NCBI GenBank assembly: GCA_963813555.1
Contig: CAWEZX010000002.1
Span: 124,001 to 188,000, forward strand
Origin: Roseiarcus sp963813555
GTDB taxonomy: Bacteria; Pseudomonadota; Alphaproteobacteria; Rhizobiales; Beijerinckiaceae
DNA: 64,000 bases
Direction of reading: 5' to 3'
Shown here: positions 43,447 to 51,603 of the stretch, one piece after another
Numbering within the stretch: the stretch's first letter is position 1
How the letters are laid out: the number at the start of each line of letters is the position of its first letter
Position numbers and translations under genes: made by a program
The notes under the pieces: model-generated
Seen by the model: only the letters and a program-made list of their open reading frames with translations
Database searches by the model: none
Told to the model about the DNA's origin: nothing

Positions 43447-44688
43447 ATGGCGATTGAGATTCGGGTTCCGACGCTCGGCGAGTTGATCAGCGAAGCAACC
43501 GTTGGCAAATGGTTCAAGAAGGCCGGCGATTCCGTGAGCGCCGACGAGCCGCTGGTCGAACTGGAGACCGACAAGGTGACGCTCGAGGTCAACGCGCCGA
43601 GCTCAGGCGTCTTGAGCGAGATTGCCGCGGACACCGGTCAGACGGTCGCGATCGGCGCGCTGCTCGGCCAGCTTTCGGCCGGGGCGGGCGCGCAAGCCGC
43701 AGCGCCGGCTCCGGGTGCACCGACCAAGGCCGCGCCCGCCGCCGCAACCGCAATGCCGCCGGCGCCGGCCGCGGCGAAGATAGCCGCCGAGGACAAGATC
43801 GATCTCGCCTCGGTCGCCGGCACCGGCAAGCGCGGACAGGTGCTGAAGGGCGACGTGCTCGCCGCCATCGCGGCGGCGCAAGCGCCGGTCGCCGCGCCTG
43901 CGGCCCTTCAAGCGCTCGCGCCTGTCCTGCTTCCGGACACTGCTCCGGCTCCCGTGCCCGCGGCGCGCACGACCACCGCCGACGACAGCGCTCGCGAGGA
44001 GCGGGTGCGCATGACCAAGCTGCGTCAGACCATCGCTCGCCGCCTCAAGGACGCGCAAAATACTGCGGCGATGCTCACGACCTTCAACGAGGTCGACATG
44101 AGCGAGGTGATGGCGTTGCGCGGCCGCTACAAGGACGCCTTCGAGAAGAAGCACGGCGCCAAGCTTGGCTTCATGGGCTTTTTCGTCAAGGCCTGCGTTC
44201 AGGCGCTGAAAGAGATCCCGGCGGTGAATGCCGAAATCGACGGCGCCGACCTTGTCTACAAAAACTACTATCACGTCGGCATCGCCGTCGGCACCGACAA
44301 GGGGCTTATCGTGCCTGTTGTGCGCGACGCGGACAGGCTGTCCATCGCCGAGATTGAGAAGGCGATTGCGGACTTGGGAAAACGTGGGCGCGACGGTCAG
44401 CTCAAGCTTGAGGAACTGCAGGGCGGAACGTTCACCATCACCAACGGCGGCATCTACGGTTCGCTGATGTCGACCCCGATTCTCAATGCGCCGCAGTCAG
44501 GCATCCTGGGCATGCACAAGATTCAGGACCGTCCGGTCGCTGTCGGCGGCAAGGTCGAAATCCGGCCGATGATGTATCTGGCGTTGAGCTACGACCATCG
44601 CGTCGTGGACGGCAGGGAGGCGGTGACCTTCCTCGTCCGCGTCAAGGAAGCGCTCGAAGATCCCGCGCGGCTGGTGCTCGACCTCTGA
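43447..44688 (+). CDS. sucB: Dihydrolipoyl succinyltransferase (E2 of 2-oxoglutarate dehydrogenase)
   Basis: The 413-residue protein has one lipoyl domain (ELETDKVTLEVNAPSSGVL with the lipoyl lysine), an alanine/proline-rich linker, a short peripheral-subunit-binding region (VAGTGKRGQVLKGDVLAAIA), and the acyltransferase core with the catalytic YDHRVVDGREAV. It forms the core of the complex with E1 (sucA) and E3 (lpd). Starts at 43447 with a GGACGCC run upstream and a weak ribosome site. It is followed by a MAPEG gene and then lpd. Confidence 0.95.
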   Translation: MAIEIRVPTLGELISEATVGKWFKKAGDSVSADEPLVELETDKVTLEVNAPSSGVLSEIAADTGQTVAIGALLGQLSAGAGAQAAAPAPGAPTKAAPAAATAMPPAPAAAKIAAEDKIDLASVAGTGKRGQVLKGDVLAAIAAAQAPVAAPAALQALAPVLLPDTAPAPVPAARTTTADDSAREERVRMTKLRQTIARRLKDAQNTAAMLTTFNEVDMSEVMALRGRYKDAFEKKHGAKLGFMGFFVKACVQALKEIPAVNAEIDGADLVYKNYYHVGIAVGTDKGLIVPVVRDADRLSIAEIEKAIADLGKRGRDGQLKLEELQGGTFTITNGGIYGSLMSTPILNAPQSGILGMHKIQDRPVAVGGKVEIRPMMYLALSYDHRVVDGREAVTFLVRVKEALEDPARLVLDL

Positions 44689-44730
44689 AGCTGCGCAGCC
44701 TCACGGGCTAAGCCGATCGGGGAGGATTTC

Positions 44731-45123
44731 ATGAACGAACTGACCTGTCTCGAATTGAGCGTCGTGCTGTGGGTGGTCCATGTGCTTGTTCAGGCAGGGG
44801 CTGGCAATGCGGAACTGCCGCTCGGTTATTTGTTCACCTCGCGCGACAAACCCGCCGCAGCGAGCGGCATGCTGTTTGGCCGAGCCACGCGAGCGCTGGC
44901 GAATTACGTCGAGAACTTCACGCCGTTCGTCGCCGTCGCCCTTGCGCTCATCGTCACCCAGCGGACCGGCGGATCTGGCGCGCTCGGCGCGACCGTCTGG
45001 ATTCTGGCGCGCGTCGTCTATATCCCGATCTACCTGTTCGGCGTCGTCTACGCGCGGACGGCGGTTTGGGCGATTTCGATCGTCGGCCTCCTGATGATGC
45101 TCAGGCGGTTGATCGGATGGTAG
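44731..45123 (+). CDS. MAPEG family membrane protein
   Basis: The 130-residue polytopic protein has four hydrophobic segments (first ELSVVLWVVHVLVQAG) and the MAPEG-type loop RATRALANYVENFTPFVAVA, where the ERxxxNxxE-like motif appears as RALANYVENF. MAPEG members include microsomal glutathione transferases and leukotriene-type enzymes; bacterial ones are mostly of unknown function. The ribosome site GGGGAGGA is strong. It lies between sucB and lpd on the same strand, so it is transcribed with the complex. Confidence 0.85.
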   Translation: MNELTCLELSVVLWVVHVLVQAGAGNAELPLGYLFTSRDKPAAASGMLFGRATRALANYVENFTPFVAVALALIVTQRTGGSGALGATVWILARVVYIPIYLFGVVYARTAVWAISIVGLLMMLRRLIGW

Positions 45124-45172
45124 CTGGCGCCGGCGCGAGTTCTGGCGCCAAGCCCAGCGAGAGAGATCGGCA

Positions 45173-46570
45173 ATGACCTATGATGTTGTGGTGATCGGTT
45201 CGGGCCCCGGCGGCTATGTCTGCGCAATCCGCGCGGCGCAGCTCGGCATGAAGGTCGCCGTGGTCGAGAAGATGAAGACGCTCGGCGGAACTTGCCTTAA
45301 CATTGGCTGCATTCCGTCCAAGGCGCTCCTGTACGCGTCCGAAATGTTCGACGAGGCGGCGCACGGTCTCGGGCCCCTCGGCGTCGTCGTCTCACCGCCG
45401 AAGCTCGATCTCGCCGCGATGATGAAGCACAAGGACGCTACCGTCGCGGCCAACGTCAACGGCGTCGCCTACCTGTTCAAGAAGAACAAGATCGACTGGG
45501 TGACCGGAGAGGGCCGCATCGGCGCTCCGGGGCGCGTGATCGTCAAGGGCGCCGACGGCAAGCAAACGACGCTCGAAACCAAGGCGATCGTCATCGCCAC
45601 CGGTTCGGATGTCGCGCGGCTGCCGGGCGTGGAGATCAACGAGAAGACGATCGTCTCCTCGACTGGCGCCTTGAGTCTTTCGGCTCCGCCGAAGAAGCTG
45701 GTCGTCGTCGGCGCTGGTGTCATCGGACTTGAACTTGGCTCCGTTTGGCGGCGGCTGGGTTCCGAGGTGACGGTGGTGGAATTTCTCGACCATGTCCTGA
45801 CGGGCATGGACGGCGAGGTCGCGAAGCTGATGCAGCGCACGCTGGAGAAGCAGGGTTTTGCCTTTCACCTCAGCCACAAGCTGGCCAAAGTCGAGGCGGC
45901 GGGGGCGGGGGTCAAGGCGACAATTGAGCCGTCGGCGGGCGGCGAGGCCAAGATGATCGACGCCGACGTCGTGCTCGTTTCCGTCGGGCGGCGTCCATTC
46001 ACCGAAGGCCTGGGATTGGAGGCGCTGGGCGTCAAGACAGAGCGCGGCCAAGTTGTCGCCGACGCGCATTACGCCACAAATGTGCCGGGCATTTATGCGA
46101 TCGGCGACGTGATCCACGGCCCGATGCTCGCCCACAAGGCGGAAGACGAAGGGGTCGCGATCGCCGAGTTGCTGGCGGGGCAAGCGGGCCACGTCAACTA
46201 TGGCGTCATTCCCAACGTCGTCTACACGAGCCCCGAGGTCGCCTCGGTCGGCAAGAGCGAGGAAGAACTCAAAGCCGAGGGCGTCGCCTACACGGCCGGT
46301 AAATTCCCGTTCACCGCCAATGGACGAGCGCGGGCGATGCGTCACACCGAGGGATTCGTGAAAATCCTCGCCGACGCCGCCACGGATCGTGTGCTTGGAG
46401 GCCATATTGTGGGGTTCGGCGCGGGCGAGATGATCCACGAGATCGCGGTTCTGATGGAGTTCGGCGGCTCGGCGGAAGATCTCGCCCGCACGTGCCACGC
46501 GCATCCGACGATGTCGGAAGCGGTCAAGGAGGCGGCGCTGGCGGTGGCGAAGCGGGCGATTCACATTTGA
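45173..46570 (+). CDS. lpdA: Dihydrolipoyl dehydrogenase (E3)
   Basis: The 465-residue flavoprotein reoxidises the lipoyl group of E2 with NAD. It begins with the FAD-binding VVVIGSGPGGYVCAIRAAQ, then the redox-active disulfide GGTCLNIGCIPSKALL, NAD-binding VVVGAGVIGLELGSVW, and the C-terminal interface with catalytic histidine in TCHAHPTMSEAVKEAA. The final lpd gene completes the 2-oxoglutarate dehydrogenase complex. A convergent gene follows, so the operon ends here. Confidence 0.95.
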   Translation: MTYDVVVIGSGPGGYVCAIRAAQLGMKVAVVEKMKTLGGTCLNIGCIPSKALLYASEMFDEAAHGLGPLGVVVSPPKLDLAAMMKHKDATVAANVNGVAYLFKKNKIDWVTGEGRIGAPGRVIVKGADGKQTTLETKAIVIATGSDVARLPGVEINEKTIVSSTGALSLSAPPKKLVVVGAGVIGLELGSVWRRLGSEVTVVEFLDHVLTGMDGEVAKLMQRTLEKQGFAFHLSHKLAKVEAAGAGVKATIEPSAGGEAKMIDADVVLVSVGRRPFTEGLGLEALGVKTERGQVVADAHYATNVPGIYAIGDVIHGPMLAHKAEDEGVAIAELLAGQAGHVNYGVIPNVVYTSPEVASVGKSEEELKAEGVAYTAGKFPFTANGRARAMRHTEGFVKILADAATDRVLGGHIVGFGAGEMIHEIAVLMEFGGSAEDLARTCHAHPTMSEAVKEAALAVAKRAIHI

Positions 46571-46607
46571 GGCCGTCGCGGCGTAAGCTCGGACGGTCGC
46601 GCGCCGC

Positions 46608-47369
46608 TCACTTCAGTGTCGCGACTATCTGCCGGATCTCGGTCGGGGTATGCTCGCCGCCGAGCGGCGTTCCCGGCACTAGATACTTGCCCATCGCCAG
46701 TCCGCCGACGAGCACCGGCTCGAAGCCGATCTCCTTGATCAGTCGCGTCGCCAGTGCGATGGCGTTCGGGTCGTCGCCGGCGATCGGCACGCCGACCGGC
46801 TCGCCCGGCCGATGCGCGTCTGCGGCCAGCCGGGCGTAGTTGATCGCGTTGAAGCCGCGCACGAGATGCGCGCCGGGTAGCAGCTTGGCGGTGGCGAGGC
46901 CGGCCCCGCCCTGCTCTGCGACCCAACTTACGATCGCCGCTCCGTCGCGCTTCGCGATCGGGTTTGAGACGTCGACGACGAGTTGCTTGGCGGCGAGCGC
47001 CTTGCCGTAATCCTTGCCGATCTGCTCGACCGCGGTATAGGGCACGACGAGCAGGACGACGTCGCCGAACTCGACCGCCTGCTCGGCGGTACCCGCCTGC
47101 GCCGTCGGGCCGGCGCTGGCGACGAGGTCCTTGAGCTGCTCGGGATGCAGCGAGGAGAACATCACTGGGTGCCCCTGCTTGGCAAAGAGCGTGCCGAGCG
47201 TCCCGCCCTCGCGGCCGGCGCCGATGGTGGCGATCTTGAGCGGCGCGCCGCCGGCGGCTTGGGCGAAGGCCGCGAACGGCGCTGCCGCCGCCGCGCTCGC
47301 CGCCACGCCGCCGGCTGCCAGACCGAGAAACCTGCGGCGGTCAAACTCGAAGGACGGATGCTTTATCAT
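46608..47369 (-). CDS. NAD(P)-binding oxidoreductase, F420-dependent NADP reductase type, with Tat signal
   Basis: The 253-residue protein begins with a twin-arginine signal (EFDRRRFLGLAAGGVAASAA), then the Rossmann fold KIATIGAGREGGTLGTLF with FSSLHPEQ, VVLLVVPYTAVEQI, and NPIAKRD. This is the NADP oxidoreductase, coenzyme-F420-dependent family, some members of which use flavins or other cofactors. The start at 47369 is preceded by AGGA. Export of a NADP-binding fold is unusual and needs confirmation. It lies downstream of the aldo/keto reductase gene on the same strand. Confidence 0.8.
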   Translation of the reverse strand: MIKHPSFEFDRRRFLGLAAGGVAASAAAAAPFAAFAQAAGGAPLKIATIGAGREGGTLGTLFAKQGHPVMFSSLHPEQLKDLVASAGPTAQAGTAEQAVEFGDVVLLVVPYTAVEQIGKDYGKALAAKQLVVDVSNPIAKRDGAAIVSWVAEQGGAGLATAKLLPGAHLVRGFNAINYARLAADAHRPGEPVGVPIAGDDPNAIALATRLIKEIGFEPVLVGGLAMGKYLVPGTPLGGEHTPTEIRQIVATLK

Positions 47370-47474
47370 GATTGGGCTCCTGTAAGGCACTCTTGTGATG
47401 TCGTTCGGACTATGGAACGGCGCGGGCGCGGCAGCGCATCTCGCGGCCCCTCTCGTGAGCGACCCGGCGCGCGG

Positions 47475-48371
47475 CTAGAGGCCATCGATGAAGGCCGCCA
47501 TCCGCTTGCGCTGCTCCTGATCGGGCAGGGCGCCGCGCATGGCGCCGAGATTGTCCGCCATGTGCGCCGGGTCGGAAGTGCCGGGAATAACCGCCGTCAC
47601 CCGTTCGTCGCCGAGCAGATACTTGAGGAAGAACTGCGCCCAGCTGCCGGCGAAACCCGTCGCCCAGTCGGGGATCGCCTGGCCGCGCACCGCGCGGAAC
47701 AGGCGACCGTGTCCGAAGGGGAGCGCGGTCAGCACGCCTGCCTTGACCTCGGCCGCGAGCGGCAGGATGCGCTTCTCCGCTTCGCGGTCGTCGAGCGAAT
47801 AGTCGATCTGCACGAAATCCGGCCGCTCGCGTCCGAGCACCGCCTCGACTGCGGCGAAATCGCCGTGGAAGGTGGAGGTGATGCCGATGTAGCGGCAGAG
47901 GCCGTGCGCTTGCCACGCCTTGAACTGCCCCAGGGATTGCTGCGGATCGCGCACGTTGTGGAGCTGCAAGAGGTCGAGCTTCGCTGTCTTGAGCCGGGCC
48001 AGCGAGCGCTTCAGTTCCGCCGCGTCGGGCGCCTCGAGCTTGGTCGCGATGAAGAGCTTGTCGCGCAAGGCCGCGCGGGCGATCACATCACCGAGCACGC
48101 TCTCCGCCTCGCCATAGGACGACGCCGTGTCGACAAGCCGGCCGCCGGCCTCGACCAGCGTCCCGACGACCTGCGCGGCGGCGTGCCGGGTGCGCTCGTC
48201 GTTGCTGTCAAAGACCTGGGCGGTGCCGAGGCCGACCGCCGGCAGGCGCTCGCCTGAACTCGGAATGGCGCGTTCGATGAGCGGCGCCGCGTCGTTTTGC
48301 GCCAGGGCCTTCCGAGCCAGCACCGCGGCGCCCGCCAGCGCGGCAAAACCCCGACGAGTGATGCGGATCAT
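47475..48371 (-). CDS. Aldo/keto reductase with Tat-type signal
   Basis: The 298-residue protein begins MIRITRRGFAALAGAAVLAR, a twin-arginine-type signal, and then the aldo/keto reductase barrel: LPAVGLGTAQVFD, the catalytic tyrosine in VDTASSYGEAES, lysine in FIATKLEA, and the substrate-binding LLQLHNVRDP. The C-terminal end VTAVIPGTSDPAHMADNLGA fits the family. It begins two bases after the stop of the transporter gene and is probably co-transcribed with it. Export again is unusual for an NADP-dependent fold. Confidence 0.85.
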   Translation of the reverse strand: MIRITRRGFAALAGAAVLARKALAQNDAAPLIERAIPSSGERLPAVGLGTAQVFDSNDERTRHAAAQVVGTLVEAGGRLVDTASSYGEAESVLGDVIARAALRDKLFIATKLEAPDAAELKRSLARLKTAKLDLLQLHNVRDPQQSLGQFKAWQAHGLCRYIGITSTFHGDFAAVEAVLGRERPDFVQIDYSLDDREAEKRILPLAAEVKAGVLTALPFGHGRLFRAVRGQAIPDWATGFAGSWAQFFLKYLLGDERVTAVIPGTSDPAHMADNLGAMRGALPDQEQRKRMAAFIDGL

Positions 48372-48373
48372 CC

Positions 48374-49822
48374 TCAGTCTCCCGGTGCTGCCGCCGCTAT
48401 CTCCCGCACGGCGCGGCGTTCCTGCGCCCGTCCGAGCGCCGACGACAAGACGAGCCAACCGGCCGCCACCGGCAACGCGCACAGCGCGATGGCCGCGATC
48501 TTGAGCCCCAACGCCTCGAGGCTGCCGAACATCCAGCCATAGAAGGCGTCGGAGCCGCGATAGATGACCACGTCGATGAAGTTCTTCGCCTTGTACTTCT
48601 CCTCGCGAGTGACCACCGTGTAGAACACTTGGCGTGCCGGATTGGCGATCGCGAAGTTCATCCAGCGCTGGGCGATCTGGATCACGATTATCACGATTAA
48701 GCTCGGCGCCAGCGCTAGCGCCGCGAAGCCCAGGAGATAGACCGCCGGCAACGCGCCCGCCGCCGCGCCGGCCCCGAACCGCTTGAGCAGCTGCCCGGTG
48801 GCGAAGAACTGCGTCGCCAGGGTCAGCAGCCCGACCGCCAGGTCGATGCTGGCGAAGATGCGCGTCTGCGCGCCGGCGCCGTGGACAGTCGCGGCGACGA
48901 TGTTGGCCTGCTGGAGGTAGAGAATGGTCGCGCCGAAGGACAGCAGGCTGACCCACGCGCCGACGCCAAGCAGAAAGGATGAGCCGAAGAACTCGGACAG
49001 CCCCGCGAAGGCGCTGCCGCCGACACGGGACGGCTCCGGGCGCGGACCTCGGCGGGCGTTGGCCGTGCGCTCGAGCCGGTGGACGCAGAACACCGCGAGT
49101 TCCAGGAGCACGATGGCGGCGATCAGCAGGTTGACGGGGCCGAGCCGTACCGAAAGGCCGATGGTGATGACCGGGCCGAGCAGCGAGCCGGCCGTACCGC
49201 CGGCGCCGATGAAGCCGAAGAGGCGCTTGGCCTGCTCGCTGTCGAAGAGGTCGGCCATGAACGACCAGAACACCGCGACGGTGAAGAGGCTGAACACGCT
49301 GACCCAGACGAAGAAGACGCGCGCCATGACCACCGGCGCAATGCCGAGGGTCAGCAGCAGCCAGAACAGCGCGAGATTGGCGACGAAGAAATGATAGACG
49401 ACGGCGATGAACCGGGCGCGCGGCAGCTTCGCCACTAACAAACCGTAGAGCGGCTGGATCACGAGCAACGTCACGAAGGTCGCAGTGAACATCCACGGCA
49501 GGGCCTTGACGCCGCCGGCGATGCCCATCTGGTCGCGCAGCGGCCGCAGCACGTAGTAGCCCGCCAGCAGCATGAAGAAATAGGCGAAGGACCAGAGCGC
49601 CGCCCCGCGCTCCTGCGGGGTCGCCGGCACCGCCCAGTCGAGCCAGCGCTGAAGCAGCGTCACCGCGCCGGGGGCGCCCCGAACGGCGCCTCGCGAGCGG
49701 TCTAAGGACTCATGGTCGAGCAGAGATGTCTCCTGCTGTCGGGCCCGTCGGGCGCCGGCGATCTTAACCGACGGCGCTATGCGGTGCGCCTCACGATTGC
49801 GCGATCGCTCATTCGGCGCCAT
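48374..49822 (-). CDS. MFS-like NTP/NDP exchange transporter
   Basis: The 482-residue membrane protein has about 12 hydrophobic segments and family marks ALWSFAYFFMLLAGYYVLRP and LRDQMGIAGGVK, typical of the ADP/ATP-carrier-like group of free-living bacteria, which is not the mitochondrial carrier. After a basic N-terminal tail of about 65 residues the segments run to a short polar C terminus. The substrate in free-living bacteria is unknown. It is followed by the exported aldo/keto reductase and the F420-type oxidoreductase, so the three may form one transcript. Confidence 0.85.
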   Translation of the reverse strand: MAPNERSRNREAHRIAPSVKIAGARRARQQETSLLDHESLDRSRGAVRGAPGAVTLLQRWLDWAVPATPQERGAALWSFAYFFMLLAGYYVLRPLRDQMGIAGGVKALPWMFTATFVTLLVIQPLYGLLVAKLPRARFIAVVYHFFVANLALFWLLLTLGIAPVVMARVFFVWVSVFSLFTVAVFWSFMADLFDSEQAKRLFGFIGAGGTAGSLLGPVITIGLSVRLGPVNLLIAAIVLLELAVFCVHRLERTANARRGPRPEPSRVGGSAFAGLSEFFGSSFLLGVGAWVSLLSFGATILYLQQANIVAATVHGAGAQTRIFASIDLAVGLLTLATQFFATGQLLKRFGAGAAAGALPAVYLLGFAALALAPSLIVIIVIQIAQRWMNFAIANPARQVFYTVVTREEKYKAKNFIDVVIYRGSDAFYGWMFGSLEALGLKIAAIALCALPVAAGWLVLSSALGRAQERRAVREIAAAAPGD

Positions 49823-49955
49823 GATTTGATCAGATGCGCTTGGGTGGGCTGAGGGGACAGCCTCAAAGTTATCGCGATACGCCGCGCCGCTTAAATTGGT
49901 TCAGGCCGTCGGGGGCCTATGCACCGTTTTGGCGCTCGGGCTGCGCGAATAAAAA

Positions 49956-50501
49956 ATGCGAGCGGGGCAAATGGGGACTCTATTCACGCGCCTTCTTACG
50001 CTTGCGGTTCTGATAGCGGCGCCGAGTTACGCCTCCGCGCATGTTGAGATCAACATCGACCTCACCTCGCAGACGATGATCGTCCATTCGGGCTCAGGAG
50101 AAATCTACGTCTGGCCGATATCCTCAGGCAAGACCGGTCATGCAACGCCTCGCGGCGTCTTTCGGCCGAGAGCGCTGTACACAATGGTCCACTCCGCCAA
50201 GTACGGCAACGCGCCGATGCCGCACTCCATTTTCTTCCACGGCCAATACGCGATCCACGGCACGACCGCGGTCGGCAATCTCGGACGGCCGGCGTCGCAT
50301 GGGTGCGTCCGCATCTCTCCCGCCAACGCCGCGACGCTGTTCGCCATGGTGCAGAGGCAGGGGGCTGAGATCCGCATCGTTGGGTCTCCGTTCAGTGATG
50401 TCGCGCGCAGCGAGAGGCGCTCCGGATCGGCCCTTGCGTTCGCGCCGATCCACCACACGCGGACCCTCAAAGAATGGGCGCGCGATCCGCTCGCGCGCTG
50501 A
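49956..50501 (+). CDS. L,D-transpeptidase (YkuD domain)
   Basis: The 181-residue exported protein has an N-terminal signal (LLTLAVLIAAPSYASA) and the YkuD motif with HGTTAVGNLGRPASHGCVR, including the catalytic His and Cys. The family forms 3-3 links in peptidoglycan or attaches proteins to it. Starts at 49956 or at the ATG at 49971; both fit. It is a single gene on the plus strand; a weak ribosome site (AGCGGGGC) precedes it. Confidence 0.9.
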   Translation: MRAGQMGTLFTRLLTLAVLIAAPSYASAHVEINIDLTSQTMIVHSGSGEIYVWPISSGKTGHATPRGVFRPRALYTMVHSAKYGNAPMPHSIFFHGQYAIHGTTAVGNLGRPASHGCVRISPANAATLFAMVQRQGAEIRIVGSPFSDVARSERRSGSALAFAPIHHTRTLKEWARDPLAR

Positions 50502-50646
50502 CCGCGCGAGCGTGCCCGTTACGGGCAGATTAATAACGCGTCATCCGCGCCGAATTTTGCCCGCCTGGGTGTCGCGTTTTCTTTCTATTTAGGATATCAG
50601 GCCACCGTGAATTCGAACCGGCGGAAGCCGTTTGAGGAGGCCATCG

Positions 50647-51516
50647 GTGCAGAGACGTCAATTTATCGCCGGCGCTGCCGGCCTGATTGCAGGCTCGCTC
50701 GCGCCACGGCTGGCGATGGCGGAGGTGCCAACGGCCTTTACTTTCGACATGGCGCCGCCGATGGACAATCGCGAGAAGTTCGTCGCTTGGGGCGTGGCGC
50801 AACGCGGAGAGGATCCGAAATTTCTCGGCGAGCGATTCGATCGCTTCGGCGCAATGGTCCGCAATGAGGACCTCGCTAACGATCGCAATAAACACGCCTT
50901 CCTTTTGACGCCGCGCGAGAAATTCGTGTTGCAGCAGAATCTTGCCCGCACCTACGACCACGCCTTTCTCGACATTGGCTACGGCGTCACGATTTCAGGC
51001 CCGCATCTCGTTGGCCGCATGACTTCGAACATCGATCCCAAGGTGGGGGAGAGGGTGCTGGAGATCGGCACCGGCTCTGGCTACCAGTCCGCCTACCTCT
51101 CGCATCTGACCGACCAGGTCTACACCGTCGAGATCATCAAGCCGCTGGCCGAGCGCACACGGTCGATCTACGATCAATTGATCAAGGACGGCTACAAGGA
51201 GTTCGGGGTCATTCAGAGCAAGGCCGCCGACGGTTACTATGGGTGGGAAGAGGCGGCGCCATTCGACAAGATCATCGTAACCTGCGGCATCGATCATATC
51301 CCTCCGCCGCTGCTGCAGCAGTTGAAGCCCGGAGGGATCATGGTCATTCCGGTCGGACCGCCAGGAGCGCAGCGGGTGTTGAAAGTCGTCAAGACGCAAC
51401 AGCCGGATGGCCAGATGACGGTCGCGCGCTCCGACATCTATGGCGGGCGGATTGTCCCATTCGTTCCGTTCACCAAGCTTGAAGGCGAGCAGATCGTCGG
51501 CACGCACAACAACTAG
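50647..51516 (+). CDS. pcm: Protein-L-isoaspartate O-methyltransferase with a signal sequence
   Basis: The 289-residue protein begins with a twin-arginine-like signal (QRRQFIAGAAGLIAGSLAPR, then LAMAEV) after a GTG start at 50647 that follows AGGAGG, so it is probably exported. It then has the methyltransferase block VLEIGTGSGYQSAYLSHLTD, with YTVEIIKPLAERTRSI and IDHIPPPLLQQLKPGG of the PCMT family. PCMT repairs isoaspartyl residues using S-adenosylmethionine, normally in the cytoplasm; how SAM would reach the periplasm is unclear. It is followed by a membrane protein with a methyltransferase-like domain. Confidence 0.85.
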   Translation: MQRRQFIAGAAGLIAGSLAPRLAMAEVPTAFTFDMAPPMDNREKFVAWGVAQRGEDPKFLGERFDRFGAMVRNEDLANDRNKHAFLLTPREKFVLQQNLARTYDHAFLDIGYGVTISGPHLVGRMTSNIDPKVGERVLEIGTGSGYQSAYLSHLTDQVYTVEIIKPLAERTRSIYDQLIKDGYKEFGVIQSKAADGYYGWEEAAPFDKIIVTCGIDHIPPPLLQQLKPGGIMVIPVGPPGAQRVLKVVKTQQPDGQMTVARSDIYGGRIVPFVPFTKLEGEQIVGTHNN

Positions 51517-51603
51517 CATCCGGTTCAGGCATCGCTTTTGCCGCAGCGGAGCTCTCGAGCTGAGGCTTAATCCGTCGCGCCTGACCGGCCGTTCCGAGGC
51601 GGA

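Noticed and set aside
48372..49496. Long extension upstream of the exported aldo/keto reductase in the same frame
   Set aside because: It overlaps the transporter gene in another frame and is arginine-rich nonsense; the reductase starts at the ATG at 48371.
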